Notes: generated from the letters alone by a model not told the origin. A stretch of 26,258 nt of DNA from Nitrospirota bacterium (GCA_016201805.1 JACQCB010000047.1:1-26258), one strand, 5' to 3'. Positions 15,000 through 24,582 are shown, counted from the first letter of the stretch. Numbers and translations are program-made.

Positions 15000-15078
15000 G
15001 CGCGCAAGGGGCCATGGATCGAGAGCCCTCTGACAGCGCGCTCCCTACTCGCCTATAGCCCATCGCCTATTGCCTATC
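14992..15078. repeat. Heptamer-array hairpin 4 (GCCTATN units)
   Basis: The right arm has four in-phase units: GCCTATA (15051), GCCCATC (15058), GCCTATT (15065) and GCCTATC (15072). The left arm is shorter and contains GGCTATAGGCG (14992-15002), an exact 11-bp complement of 15050-15060. The lnt stop codon (14997-14999) is within the left arm. The prfB ribosome binding site follows directly after the right arm. Confidence 0.72.
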
Positions 15079-15089
15079 ATGGAGACATC

Positions 15090-16203
<1,114 letters not shown>

Positions 16204-16209
<6 letters not shown>

Positions 16210-16288
16210 CGTATGGCTTATGGCAAGAGAAGAGCCGCGCTGATCCCATTCCGACCATCCGCCATCTGCTATGAGCCATTAGCTCCGG
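16204..16288. repeat. Heptamer-array hairpin 5 (GCCATNN units)
   Basis: The left arm has GCATAGC (16204), GTATGGC (16211) and TTATGGC (16218). The right arm has ACCATCC (16254), GCCATCT (16261), GCTATGA (16268), GCCATTA (16275) and GCTCCGG (16282). Complementarity is imperfect, but the 7-bp step holds in both arms. The prfB stop codon (16207-16209) lies in the left arm, and the right arm ends six bases before the lysS start. Confidence 0.65.
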
Positions 16289-16294
16289 TTCTTT

Positions 16295-17776
16295 ATGGAT
16301 GAACTGAACGACCAGCGCCAGCAGCGGATCAAGAAACTGGACCTCCTCCGAGATCTCCAGGTTCCGCCCTACGGCACCCGCTTCGAGGTGACGGACCGGG
16401 CCGGTGACTTGATGCGTCTCCACGGGGAGAAACCCAAGGAAGAATTGGAACGGGAGGCCATCCCCTGCCGGATCGCCGGGCGGATCGTGGCCCTGCGGCG
16501 GTTCGGCAAGGCGGCCTTTGCCGTCCTGCAGGATGGGGCGGACCGGCTCCAGGTCTATCTGAAGAAAGACCGGCTCGCCGAGACGAGCTATCGCGTCTGC
16601 GAGCAATTGGACTTGGGCGATTGGATCGGGGTGAGCGGACATCTCTTCCGGACCAAGACCAACGAGTTCACCGTGGACGTCTCCGAGTTGACGTTCCTCA
16701 GCAAGGCGCTCCGACCCCTGCCAGAAAAGTGGCACGGCTTGACGGACGTCGAGACCCGCTACCGCCAGCGGTACGTGGACCTGATCGCCAACCCCTCGAT
16801 ACACGATATTTTCATCACCCGCAGCCGCATCATCGCCGGCATCCGCGCCTTCCTGATCGAGAAGGGATTCCTGGAGGTCGAAACCCCGATGATGCAGCCG
16901 ATTCCAGGCGGAGCCACGGCCAAGCCCTTCGTCACCCACCACAACGCCCTGGGCATCGATCTCTATTTGCGGATTGCGCCGGAATTGTACCTGAAGCGTC
17001 TCATCGTGGGCGGCTTCCCGCGCGTCTTCGAGATCAACCGGAATTTCCGAAACGAGGGAATCTCCACCATCCACAACCCCGAGTTCACGATGCTGGAGTT
17101 TTACGTCGCCTACGCCGACTACAACGACCTGATCGCGCTCACGGAAGAATTATTCGGACGGCTCGCACAGGAAGTGCGAGGCAGCACCACGATCGAGTAC
17201 CAGGACAAGCAGATCACCATGGCCTCGCCCTGGCGGCGCTGGTCCTACCGGCAAGCGATCCTGGAGGTGAACAAATTGGACGCCTCGGTCCTGCAAGACC
17301 GGACGGCCGCGCTGGAAGCGGCCAAGAAGCTGGGCGTGGAAGTGAAGCCGGACGCCGATCTGCCCACGATCCTCAACGAGATTTTCGAGGAGACGGTCGA
17401 GCCCAACCTCATCCAGCCGACCTTCATCACCGACTATCCCATCGAGCTGTCGCCCCTGGCCCGCCGGAAAGATGCGGACCCCACCCTGACCGACCGGTTC
17501 GAGCTCTACATCGCGGGACGGGAAATCGCCAACGCCTTCTCCGAGTTGAACGACCCCCTGGACCAGCGCCAGCGCTTCGAATCCCAGGTCGCGCAGCGCG
17601 AAGCGGGGGACGAAGAAGCCCATCACCTGGACGAAGATTTCCTGCGGGCCCTGGAGCACGGCATGCCGCCGACCGCCGGCGAGGGCATCGGCATCGACCG
17701 GCTCGTCATGCTCTTCACCAACCAGGCGTCGATTCGAGACGTGATCCTCTTCCCGCAACTGCGCCCGGAGAAGTAA
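16295..17776 (+). CDS. lysS: Lysyl-tRNA synthetase, class II
   Basis: This 493-aa cytoplasmic enzyme charges tRNA-Lys. An N-terminal OB-fold anticodon-binding domain (about residues 55-135) includes IAGRIVALRRFGKAAFAVLQDG. The class II catalytic core follows, with motif 1 around GFLEVETPMM, motif 2 VFEINRNFRNEGISTIHNPEFTMLE (about 244-268) and motif 3 GEGIGIDRLVMLF (462-474). Length is typical. It follows prfB after 85 bp and precedes lolC/E. The ATG at 16295 has no clear Shine-Dalgarno sequence, and a heptamer array ends just upstream, so initiation may depend on an unusual leader. A 388-residue frame at 16621-17787 is an overlapping shadow. Confidence 0.96.
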   Translation: MDELNDQRQQRIKKLDLLRDLQVPPYGTRFEVTDRAGDLMRLHGEKPKEELEREAIPCRIAGRIVALRRFGKAAFAVLQDGADRLQVYLKKDRLAETSYRVCEQLDLGDWIGVSGHLFRTKTNEFTVDVSELTFLSKALRPLPEKWHGLTDVETRYRQRYVDLIANPSIHDIFITRSRIIAGIRAFLIEKGFLEVETPMMQPIPGGATAKPFVTHHNALGIDLYLRIAPELYLKRLIVGGFPRVFEINRNFRNEGISTIHNPEFTMLEFYVAYADYNDLIALTEELFGRLAQEVRGSTTIEYQDKQITMASPWRRWSYRQAILEVNKLDASVLQDRTAALEAAKKLGVEVKPDADLPTILNEIFEETVEPNLIQPTFITDYPIELSPLARRKDADPTLTDRFELYIAGREIANAFSELNDPLDQRQRFESQVAQREAGDEEAHHLDEDFLRALEHGMPPTAGEGIGIDRLVMLFTNQASIRDVILFPQLRPEK

Positions 17777-17915
17777 CAGGATGTTGAAAAAGGCCTCCAG
17801 CTTTGTTCTCGGGCGCCCGAAGGCTCAACACACGGAAAATCACTGGAGGGGGTTTCTCGGCGGGCGTTAAGTTCGATAGAGCGATAAAGAGCCCGCCGTT
17901 CAAACGAAGTTTGGT
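17777..17915. repeat. Intergenic region with nested inverted repeats
   Basis: The 139-bp gap between lysS and lolC/E is not a heptamer array but is rich in dyads. TGTTGA (17782-17787) mirrors TCAACA (17825-17830). CCTCCAG (17794-17800) mirrors CTGGAGG (17843-17849). TCGGGCGCCCGA (17809-17820) is a perfect palindrome. GGCGGGC mirrors GCCCGCC further on, and CAAAC-GAA-GTTTG lies just before the lolC/E start. The first half resembles a dispersed repeat (GTTGAAAAAGGCC...) I recall from Nitrospira-type genomes, but this is memory, not a search. No convincing T-tract terminator follows any stem. Confidence 0.45.
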
Positions 17916-19190
17916 ATGCACCTACCCTATGAGATCTTCATCGGCCTGCGGTACCTCCGCGCCAAGCGCCGCCACCGGACCATTTCGCTGAACACCTTCG
18001 TCTCCGTGGCCGGCATCACCCTCGGCGTGGCCGCGCTGATCGGCACGTTGGGCATCATGACCGGCTTCAAGGAAGACCTGCAGGCCAAGATCCTGGGCAC
18101 GACCTCCCACATCGTCGTCCACGACCGCACGAAAGACGGCATGGCCGCCTACAACGACGTGACCGCGCGCGTCGCGCAGGTGCCGCACGTCCTGGCCGCC
18201 ACGCCTTTTGTCTTCCGCCAGGTCCTCCTGACCTCGCAATCCTCCGTCCAGGGCATCGTCCTGCGCGGGATCGACCAGCAACGCGAGCGGCAGGTCACCG
18301 AACTGGCCAAGAACGTCAAGTCCGGTTCCCTCGAGGACCTAGACCGCCAGGCCACGTCGGCCACCCCGGAAGCAGGCGCGGCGGCCGAGCCCGGACACCC
18401 GGGCATCATCCTCGGAAAAGAATTGGCCATGCGGCTGGGGACCTTCGTCGGCGACCAGGTGAACGTCGTCTCTCCGGTCGGCCCGGCCAGCGCCCTCGGC
18501 ACGTTGACGATGACGCCCAAGATCCGCACCTTCACCGTGGTGGCGGTCTTCGAATCGGGCATGTACGAATACGACTCGTCGCTGGCCTACATCGCGCTGG
18601 GGGAAGCCCAGGCCTTCTTCAACATGGGCGACACGGTCACCGGGATCGAAGTGAAGGTGGACGACATCTTCATAGCCTCCGAGATTGCTCGCTCGATCGA
18701 ACAGGCTCTTGGCTTCCCCTATTGGGCCCGCGACTGGATGCAGCTCAACAAAAATCTGTTCTCCGCCCTGAAGCTCGAAAAAATCATGATGTTCCTCCTG
18801 CTCGTGCTCATCACGATCGTCGCCTCCTTCAACATCGTCAGCACCCTGACCATGATCGTGACCGAGAAGCAGCGCGAGATCGCCGTGCTCAAAGCCATGG
18901 GCGCCACCAAACAGGCCATCATGCGCATCTTCATGTTGAACGGGCTCATCATCGGATTGACCGGCACCGCCATCGGGGTCCCGCTGGGCTACACGTTTCT
19001 CTGGCTGATCCAGACGTATTGGACCTTCGATCCGACGGTCTACTACATCTCCCACGTGCCGGTCCACATCCAGGCCCTGGATGTGATCCTGGTCTCGTTC
19101 TCCGCCATCCTGATCAGCTTCGCCGCCACCCTCTACCCCTCTTGGCAGGCCGCCAAATTGGATCCCGCTGCCGCCCTTCGCTATGAATAA
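17916..19190 (+). CDS. Lipoprotein-releasing ABC transporter permease (LolC/E)
   Basis: The product (424 aa) is the membrane subunit of the Lol complex, which extracts mature lipoproteins from the inner membrane for transfer to the outer membrane. One transmembrane helix lies near the N-terminus (about residues 27-50, FVSVAGITLGVAALIGTLGIM). A large periplasmic domain (about 55-285) follows, then three helices at the end (FLLLVLITIVASFNIVSTLTMIV, LNGLIIGLTGTAIGVPLGY, ILVSFSAILISFAATLYPSW). The segment MIVTEKQREIAVLKAMGATKQAI is the coupling region that contacts the ATPase. Only one permease gene is present, so the complex may be a homodimer rather than the LolC-LolE pair of E. coli. The gene overlaps lolD by 8 bp. 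No strong ribosome site precedes the ATG. Confidence 0.92.
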   Translation: MHLPYEIFIGLRYLRAKRRHRTISLNTFVSVAGITLGVAALIGTLGIMTGFKEDLQAKILGTTSHIVVHDRTKDGMAAYNDVTARVAQVPHVLAATPFVFRQVLLTSQSSVQGIVLRGIDQQRERQVTELAKNVKSGSLEDLDRQATSATPEAGAAAEPGHPGIILGKELAMRLGTFVGDQVNVVSPVGPASALGTLTMTPKIRTFTVVAVFESGMYEYDSSLAYIALGEAQAFFNMGDTVTGIEVKVDDIFIASEIARSIEQALGFPYWARDWMQLNKNLFSALKLEKIMMFLLLVLITIVASFNIVSTLTMIVTEKQREIAVLKAMGATKQAIMRIFMLNGLIIGLTGTAIGVPLGYTFLWLIQTYWTFDPTVYYISHVPVHIQALDVILVSFSAILISFAATLYPSWQAAKLDPAAALRYE

Positions 19191-19896
19191 GCCCGCGATG
19201 GACAGACCGGGAGGCGAGCCACAGGCCCTCGTCCAGGTGATGGACCTCTGCAAGAGCTTTCCCATGGGGGGACAGGACGTGACGGCGCTCCGGGGCGTCC
19301 GCTTCGACATTGCGCGGGGAGAACTGCTGGCGATCGTCGGCGCGTCCGGCGCCGGAAAGAGCACGCTGCTGCAGATCCTCGGCACGCTGGACCATCCGAC
19401 GAGCGGGACCGTGTTGTTCGAGGGACGGGATCTCTTTCGGCTATCGGAGCAGGACCAGGCGGAATTCCGCAACAAGCGAGTCGGGTTCGTCTTCCAGTTT
19501 CATCACTTGCTCCCCGAATTCACCGCGCTCGAAAACGTCTGTTTGCCGGCCTACATCCAACACCGGCCCTGGGCGCAAGCCCAAGCCGAATCCACCGCGC
19601 TGATGAAGGAGGTCGGGCTGGAGCACCGCCTGCACCACAAACCCGGTGAGTTGTCCGGCGGCGAGCAACAACGGGTGGCGGTGGCGCGCGCCCTCATGCA
19701 GAAGCCAGACCTCCTCCTGGCGGACGAGCCGACCGGCAACCTGGACACCCACACCGGCGAAGCCCTCTTCGCCTTGCTGCGGACGCTGAACCGGGAACGC
19801 GGCATCACCTTCGTGATCGTCACCCACAACGACAAGCTCTCGGCCCAAGCCGACCGCATCGTCCGCATGGAAGACGGCACCATCACCGACCGGTAA
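19183..19896 (+). CDS. lolD: Lipoprotein-releasing ABC transporter ATP-binding protein
   Basis: This 237-aa ATPase drives lipoprotein release with the preceding permease. Visible motifs are Walker A GASGAGKST (53-61), the Q-loop FVFQFHHLLPEFTALENV (Gln105), the signature LSGGEQQRVAVARAL (157-171), Walker B LLLADEPTGNLD (177-188) and the H-loop IVTHN. The FQFHHLLPEFTALENV stretch is characteristic of LolD within the broader MacB/FtsE group. The first ATG overlaps the permease stop as ATGAATAA (19183-19190). A second ATG at 19198 is also possible and would shorten the protein by five residues. The gene ends 22 bp from a convergent gene. Confidence 0.94.
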   Translation: MNKPAMDRPGGEPQALVQVMDLCKSFPMGGQDVTALRGVRFDIARGELLAIVGASGAGKSTLLQILGTLDHPTSGTVLFEGRDLFRLSEQDQAEFRNKRVGFVFQFHHLLPEFTALENVCLPAYIQHRPWAQAQAESTALMKEVGLEHRLHHKPGELSGGEQQRVAVARALMQKPDLLLADEPTGNLDTHTGEALFALLRTLNRERGITFVIVTHNDKLSAQADRIVRMEDGTITDR

Positions 19897-19905
19897 CCCC
19901 GACCG

Positions 19906-19920
19906 GACGCGCGGCGCGTC
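19906..19920. terminator. Small GC stem-loop between convergent genes
   Basis: GACGCG-CGG-CGCGTC forms a perfect 6-bp stem with a 3-base loop between the ends of lolD and the HD-GYP gene. There is no T-tract on either strand, so intrinsic termination is uncertain. Confidence 0.25.
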
Positions 19921-22474
19921 AGGCAGGCATCACGCGCCGATAGACTTTCCCCTCGATAAAAATCTCCAGCAGGTGGGCGTCCACTTTTCGCCGTTTGACT
20001 TCCTCGTCGAGGATGGCGAGGGCCCTGGGGGCAGGCACCGACGACTTGTAGGGGCGGTCGGAAGATGTCAGTGCGTCGAAGATGTCGCAGATCGTCATCA
20101 TGCGCGTTTGGACCGGGATCGTGTCGCCGGGGACCCGGCGCGGATAGCCGCTCCCGTCCAGCTTTTCATGATGGCCATACGCGATGGAGGGGATGTTTTG
20201 GAGGGACTTCGTCCAGGGAATCGTGGACAAGAACCGGTAGGTGTGCGTCACGTGGCTTTCGATTTCCAGCCGTTCCTCCGCGGTCAGGCTCCCCTTGGGA
20301 ATCGAGAGCGCGAGCGTCTCGTGCCCCGTCAGGTAGGGGCGCGGCTCATTGAAATGATCGTACTGGAGCTGCGCGATCTCGTGCAGGCGGTCGAACCCTC
20401 CCGTGGGTAATACCGTCGGCTGGTTGCACCGCAGCAGGAAATCCAGGATGCCGTCCGTCTCGGCCACCTGACGGGCCAGGTCTTCGTCCACTTCGGCCAG
20501 CACCGCCGCCGTGGCGGCCCGGTCTCCGGAGGCCAGGATATCCACCTTCCGCCGCAGCGCCCGCACTTCCAACGTCCGCTTGATGAAGTCGAAGCGGGAT
20601 TTCAGCGTCGCCAACTCGTCGGGCAGCAGCTTCTGAGCCTTCACCAACACGTGCTCGCGCACGCCCACCTTGCCGAAATCGTGCAGCACCGCGGCGTAGC
20701 GAAGCTCCTTCATCTGCTCGTGGTCGAACGTGGTCTCCGCGTAGGGACCGGACTCCACGCCGTCGACTATTTCGGCCAACCCGCAGGTCAGCGTGGCCAC
20801 ACGGCCGCTGTGTCCGCTGGTCGTCGGGTCCCGGCTTTCGATCGCCAGCACGCTGGCCGAGATGAAGCCCTCGAAAAGACGATTGATCTCCTCGTACAAG
20901 TTGGCGTTCTCGATCGCGATCCCCACTTGATGGCCCAGGCTGACGAAATCCTGCAGATCGTTCGCCCCGAAGCGGCCGCCGTCCTTCTTGTTGATCGCCT
21001 GGAGCACGCCGAGCAGTTTGTCGCGCGCCTTGACCGGCACGCAGACCATGTTCCTGGTGACGAACTTGCTTCTGTCGTCCGCCCGGCGCGAAAATCGCGG
21101 GTCGCCCTGCGTGTCGTTGACGATCATCGGCTCGCCGGTCTGCGCGACATAGCCGGCAATCCCCTCGCCGACCTTCAGGCGGATCTCCCGCACCCCCTTG
21201 CCTTTGGCCCCCAAGGCGACTTCGAAGTACAGTTCCCCCGCCGCTTCGTCCAGAAGCAGCAGCGAACCCGCCTCGGCCTCCATGAGCACAGTGGCGGATT
21301 CGATCGCCCGTTCCCTGATCTCCGCCTGGTTGAGGGTTGAATTGAGTACCCGGCTGACTTCCTGGAGTTTGTTGAGCCGTTGAATCTTTTGCCCGTGGCT
21401 TCGAAACAGGCGGAAGTTCTCCAGCGCGATCGCCAGCTGGGTGCCCAGGCTGGACAACTCGATCAGGTCCCAGTTGCTGAAGGACCGTCCGCCGTGCTTG
21501 TTAACCGCCTCCAGGACACCCAACATCTTGCCGCGCGCCCGAACCGGCACTGTCAGAAGCGTCCGGATGCCGTCCCCCTTGCGTCTGGCCTCTGCGACAC
21601 GCGGATCGTGTTGCGCATCGTTTACGATGAGCGGTTTCCCATTGCGGGCCACGAGGCCGGCCACGCCCTTTCCGGCTGCCAGGCGGCTCCCTTTCCACGC
21701 CGCGCCCTTCTCGCCTGCCGCCACTTGGCACACCAGGTCCCCGCTCGGTTCGTCGAGCAACAGGAGAAGGGCGGCCTCGGCGTCCACCAGCTTGACGGCA
21801 ACCTCGAGCGCGCGCTGCAGGACCTCGATCTCCTCGAGCGAGGAGTTCAAAATAGCCGTCACCTCTTCCAGTTGCTTGATGCGCACGATCTTCTGCGCGT
21901 ATTTTTGGGCCAAGCGGGAATGATCCAAACCGACCGCAAGCCGGGCTGCCACAAAATCAAGCAGCCCGCCGACATCCCCCCCGCGCTTCTCGTGCGGCAG
22001 GCCCAGCACAAGCAGTACGCCTTCGAGGCGCCGCCCCCGCTTCAGGGGATAGGCGAGAAGCCTCCCGTCGGCCGCCGGCTCTTTATTCCGCACCACACAA
22101 GCCGTGAGGCTGTCCCGCTCGTCCGACGACCGGTCGCCGGCATCCCCGCACACCGCTACGCAACGCATGGCTTTTGTCTGCTCATCCAGCAGATAGACGG
22201 CCGCCCAGGGCACTTCGGTCAGTTCGATCAACACGCGCAAACAGGCCTCCGCCACTTCTTCCGGCACCCGTCCGTTGGTGACCGATGCGGTGATCGTCTC
22301 GAGGAGTTGTTGCTGGATTTGGTACGAAACGACGGGGGACTTGGCTACGACGGCTGCGGAAGCAACCTTGGAATCGGCTTTCGAAGGCCGCCTTCCTGCG
22401 CGGGAAGGCTTCGCGCGAACAGTACTGCTCGCCGGACGACCGTTTCGACCGGGAGTTCGTCGCGGAGATGCCAT
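19919..22474 (-). CDS. Triple-GAF HD-GYP cyclic-di-GMP phosphodiesterase-like protein
   Basis: The product (851 aa) starts with a basic, serine-rich tail (1-40), then a degenerate GAF-like domain (about 55-185), two clear and mutually similar GAF domains (about 205-355 and 365-525), and an HD-GYP domain (about 535-848). Metal-binding marks are GHSGRVA (His555), HDFGK (598-602), ESHVTHT (His741), and HHEKLDGSGYP (768-778). HD-GYP proteins hydrolyse cyclic di-GMP. About 100 residues (roughly 635-735) are inserted between the HD half and the HHE-GYP half. No membrane segment is visible, so it should be a cytoplasmic sensor. A perfect AGGAGG precedes the ATG and overlaps the trpA stop region, only 7 bp away, implying co-transcription with trpFBA. 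Ligands of the GAF domains are unknown. Confidence 0.9.
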   Translation of the reverse strand: MASPRRTPGRNGRPASSTVRAKPSRAGRRPSKADSKVASAAVVAKSPVVSYQIQQQLLETITASVTNGRVPEEVAEACLRVLIELTEVPWAAVYLLDEQTKAMRCVAVCGDAGDRSSDERDSLTACVVRNKEPAADGRLLAYPLKRGRRLEGVLLVLGLPHEKRGGDVGGLLDFVAARLAVGLDHSRLAQKYAQKIVRIKQLEEVTAILNSSLEEIEVLQRALEVAVKLVDAEAALLLLLDEPSGDLVCQVAAGEKGAAWKGSRLAAGKGVAGLVARNGKPLIVNDAQHDPRVAEARRKGDGIRTLLTVPVRARGKMLGVLEAVNKHGGRSFSNWDLIELSSLGTQLAIALENFRLFRSHGQKIQRLNKLQEVSRVLNSTLNQAEIRERAIESATVLMEAEAGSLLLLDEAAGELYFEVALGAKGKGVREIRLKVGEGIAGYVAQTGEPMIVNDTQGDPRFSRRADDRSKFVTRNMVCVPVKARDKLLGVLQAINKKDGGRFGANDLQDFVSLGHQVGIAIENANLYEEINRLFEGFISASVLAIESRDPTTSGHSGRVATLTCGLAEIVDGVESGPYAETTFDHEQMKELRYAAVLHDFGKVGVREHVLVKAQKLLPDELATLKSRFDFIKRTLEVRALRRKVDILASGDRAATAAVLAEVDEDLARQVAETDGILDFLLRCNQPTVLPTGGFDRLHEIAQLQYDHFNEPRPYLTGHETLALSIPKGSLTAEERLEIESHVTHTYRFLSTIPWTKSLQNIPSIAYGHHEKLDGSGYPRRVPGDTIPVQTRMMTICDIFDALTSSDRPYKSSVPAPRALAILDEEVKRRKVDAHLLEIFIEGKVYRRVMPA

Positions 22475-22481
22475 CAGCCTC

Positions 22482-23366
22482 CTAGGCCGTAGACGATGCG
22501 CCGCTTGGAGCGATCGCGGCCTTCAGTGACCGGACAAAACGCCCGACGCGCTCCGGCAAGCCAGGATCATGTTGATGCTCGCCGACCTGCCGCACGATGG
22601 CGCTCCCGACGATGACGCCGTCGGCAATCCCGGCCACTTGTGCGGCGTCTTGCGGTGTGGCGATCCCGAATCCCACGGCCACGGGCACGTCGGTCGCCCG
22701 GCGGATCTTCGCCACGTTGCGGCGGACCTCCGCCAGGTTCGTCAGTTTGGCGCCGGTGATGCCGGTCAGCGACACGTAATAGAGGAACCCTCGCGACCGG
22801 CGCGCAACCACCGTGCGCCGCGCCGGCGTGCTCGTGGGGGCCAAGAGAAAGATCGTCTGCAGGCCGGTCTGCTCCGCAACGGCTTCGAGCGGACCCGCCT
22901 CTTCCGGCGGCATGTCCGGCACAATCACACCGTCCACGCCGGCCTCCACAGCCCGCTTGCAGAAAGCGGCCTCGCCCAACGCGTAGATGGTGTTGTAATA
23001 GGCCATGAGGACCAAGGGAATCTGCGTTTTCGACCGGAGAGATGCCACAGTCTGGAGGATCTTTCGCAAGGAGGTGCCGCTCCGCAGAGCCCGTTCGGCG
23101 GCTTTTTGAATGACCGGCCCGTCGGCGATGGGGTCCGAGAAGGGCACGCCCAATTCGATGATATCGGCCCCGGATTGTTCCAATTGCAACACCAGGGCCT
23201 CGGTCTCATGCAGCGAAGGATCCCCGGCCATGATGTACGCGATCAGAGCTTTCTCGCCCTTGGCCCGCAAGTCGCCGAACTTCCGCTCTAAACGGTTCGG
23301 CGCGCGTGACGCGTGACGCGTGACGCGTGACGCGTCGGTCCTGTGCCCTGGGGGATTACTCGTCAC
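22482..23366 (-). CDS. trpA: Tryptophan synthase alpha subunit
   Basis: TrpA cleaves indole-3-glycerol phosphate to indole and glyceraldehyde-3-phosphate. The core is complete: ALIAYIMAGDPS, ADIIELGVPFSDPIADGPVIQ with the catalytic Glu and Asp, the MAYYNTIYALG loop, GVIVPDMPPEE, LLAPTSTPARR, FLYYVSLTGITG and PVAVGFGIATPQDA with GVIVGSAIV. The frame gives 294 aa from a GTG at 23366, 20-25 more than typical. The excess is the N-terminal stretch up to about residue 22 (including SRVTRHASRA), encoded by a heptamer array. Family alignment would put the start near NRLERKF (about residue 24), but no ATG, GTG or TTG lies there. AGGTGAC upstream of the GTG could serve as ribosome site. The gene follows trpB after 28 bp. 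Confidence 0.93.
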   Translation of the reverse strand: MTSNPPGHRTDASRVTRHASRAPNRLERKFGDLRAKGEKALIAYIMAGDPSLHETEALVLQLEQSGADIIELGVPFSDPIADGPVIQKAAERALRSGTSLRKILQTVASLRSKTQIPLVLMAYYNTIYALGEAAFCKRAVEAGVDGVIVPDMPPEEAGPLEAVAEQTGLQTIFLLAPTSTPARRTVVARRSRGFLYYVSLTGITGAKLTNLAEVRRNVAKIRRATDVPVAVGFGIATPQDAAQVAGIADGVIVGSAIVRQVGEHQHDPGLPERVGRFVRSLKAAIAPSGASSTA

Positions 23367-23388
23367 TCGTCACCTGTCACCCGTGACG
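23304..23388. repeat. Heptamer-array hairpin 6 (GCGTGAC units) at the trpA start
   Basis: The left arm has GCGTGAC four times without change (23304, 23311, 23318, 23325), then GCGTCGG. The right arm has CGTCACT (23361), CGTCACC (23368), TGTCACC (23375) and CGTGACG (23382). TGAC in one arm can pair with GTCA in the other. Most of the array lies inside the predicted trpA frame, where three heptamers make a 21-bp, seven-codon unit. Confidence 0.85.
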
Positions 23389-23394
23389 CATCGC

Positions 23395-24582
23395 TCACAG
23401 CGTCACGCCCTTGATTCGAGCCACCTGCTGCACATCTTTGTCGCCGCGTCCGGACAGGTTCACGATGACCACCTGTTTCTTTTTCAACTTGGGAGCCAGC
23501 TTGACGACTTCGGCCACCGCATGGGCGCTTTCGAGTGCTGGCATGATACCCTCGTCGCGCGCCAACAGATCGAAGGCAGCCAAGGCCTCTTCATCCGTCG
23601 CCGAGGTGTACTGGATACGCCCGGCATCGTGATAATAGCTATGCTCCGGCCCCACGGCCGCATAGTCCAGTCCAGCAGAGACCGAATGGGTCAGGTTCAC
23701 CTGGCCGTCGTCATCCTGTAACAGATACGTCATCGTCCCATGCAACACGCCTGGCCGTCCCCCGGCAAACCGGGCCGCGTGCTTGCCGCTCTCGATCCCA
23801 AGCCCAGCAGCCTCGACCCCGACCATCCTGACATGAGGGTTTTTCAAGAAGGCGTGGAACAGGCCGATGGAGTTGCTCCCGCCGCCGACGCAGGCGACCA
23901 GATAGTCCGGCAGCCTCCCCTCCTCGGCCAGGATTTGCTTTCTGGCCTCCCGCCCGATGATGGATTGAAAGTCGCGGACCATCATAGGATAGGGATGCGG
24001 TCCCAGCACGGAGCCGAGGATATAATTGGTGGTCCGTACGTTCGTCGTCCAGTCGCGCATCGCCTCGTTGATAGCATCCTTGAGCGTCCGGCTGCCGGCG
24101 TCCACGCCGGTGACCGTGGCTCCGAGCAGCCGCATCCGAAACACGTTCAGCGACTGGCGCTCCATGTCCTCCGTGCCCATGTAAATCTCGCAGGTCAGCC
24201 CGAACATGGCCGCAGCCGTGGCCGTGGCGACCCCATGCTGGCCGGCGCCGGTCTCGGCAATCACCCGCTTCTTCTTCATCCGGCGAGCCAGCAGGACCTG
24301 TCCGATCGAATTGTTGATCTTGTGTGCGCCGGTGTGGCAGAGGTCCTCTCGCTTGAGGTAAATCTTCGCACCGCCCAGCCGTTTCGTGAGCCGTTCGGCA
24401 AAATAGAGGGAGGTCGGACGGCCGACAAAGCGTTTGAGATAGTCGGCAAATTCCGCCTGGAAGGCGCGGTCGCGACGAGTTTTGCCATAGGCCTCTTCCA
24501 GCTCGAGGATGGCCGGCATGAGCGTCTCCGGCACATACCGTCCCCCGAAGGAACTCAGGCCGAAGTATAGCCGCCTGTTCAG
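23395..24582 (-). CDS. trpB: Tryptophan synthase beta subunit, probable CTG start
   Basis: TrpB joins indole and serine to make tryptophan using pyridoxal phosphate. Motifs are KREDLCHTGAHKINN with the cofactor lysine, ETGAGQHGVATA, CVGGGSNSIGLFHAF for phosphate binding, GLDYAAVGPEHS and the C-terminal LSGRGDKD. The first ATG/GTG/TTG is the GTG at 24534, but that would drop the conserved N-terminus. The frame stays open upstream and encodes NRRLYFGLSSFGGRYVPETL, which matches TrpB. A CTG at 24582 overlaps the trpF stop as CTGA, parallel to the ATGA overlap one gene upstream. With that start the protein is 395 aa and the lysine is residue 88, next to Lys87 of the E. coli enzyme. The start codon is inferred; an unseen sequencing error is the alternative. 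Confidence 0.9.
   Translation of the reverse strand: MNRRLYFGLSSFGGRYVPETLMPAILELEEAYGKTRRDRAFQAEFADYLKRFVGRPTSLYFAERLTKRLGGAKIYLKREDLCHTGAHKINNSIGQVLLARRMKKKRVIAETGAGQHGVATATAAAMFGLTCEIYMGTEDMERQSLNVFRMRLLGATVTGVDAGSRTLKDAINEAMRDWTTNVRTTNYILGSVLGPHPYPMMVRDFQSIIGREARKQILAEEGRLPDYLVACVGGGSNSIGLFHAFLKNPHVRMVGVEAAGLGIESGKHAARFAGGRPGVLHGTMTYLLQDDDGQVNLTHSVSAGLDYAAVGPEHSYYHDAGRIQYTSATDEEALAAFDLLARDEGIMPALESAHAVAEVVKLAPKLKKKQVVIVNLSGRGDKDVQQVARIKGVTL

Noticed and set aside
16621..17787. 388-residue plus-strand frame inside lysS
   Set aside because: It overlaps lysS in another frame and has an Arg/His/Pro-rich composition with no domain pattern, while lysS motifs 2 and 3 are intact.
23304..23388. 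CRISPR-like repeat array
   Set aside because: Units are only 7 bp, contiguous, without spacers, and there are no cas genes nearby.
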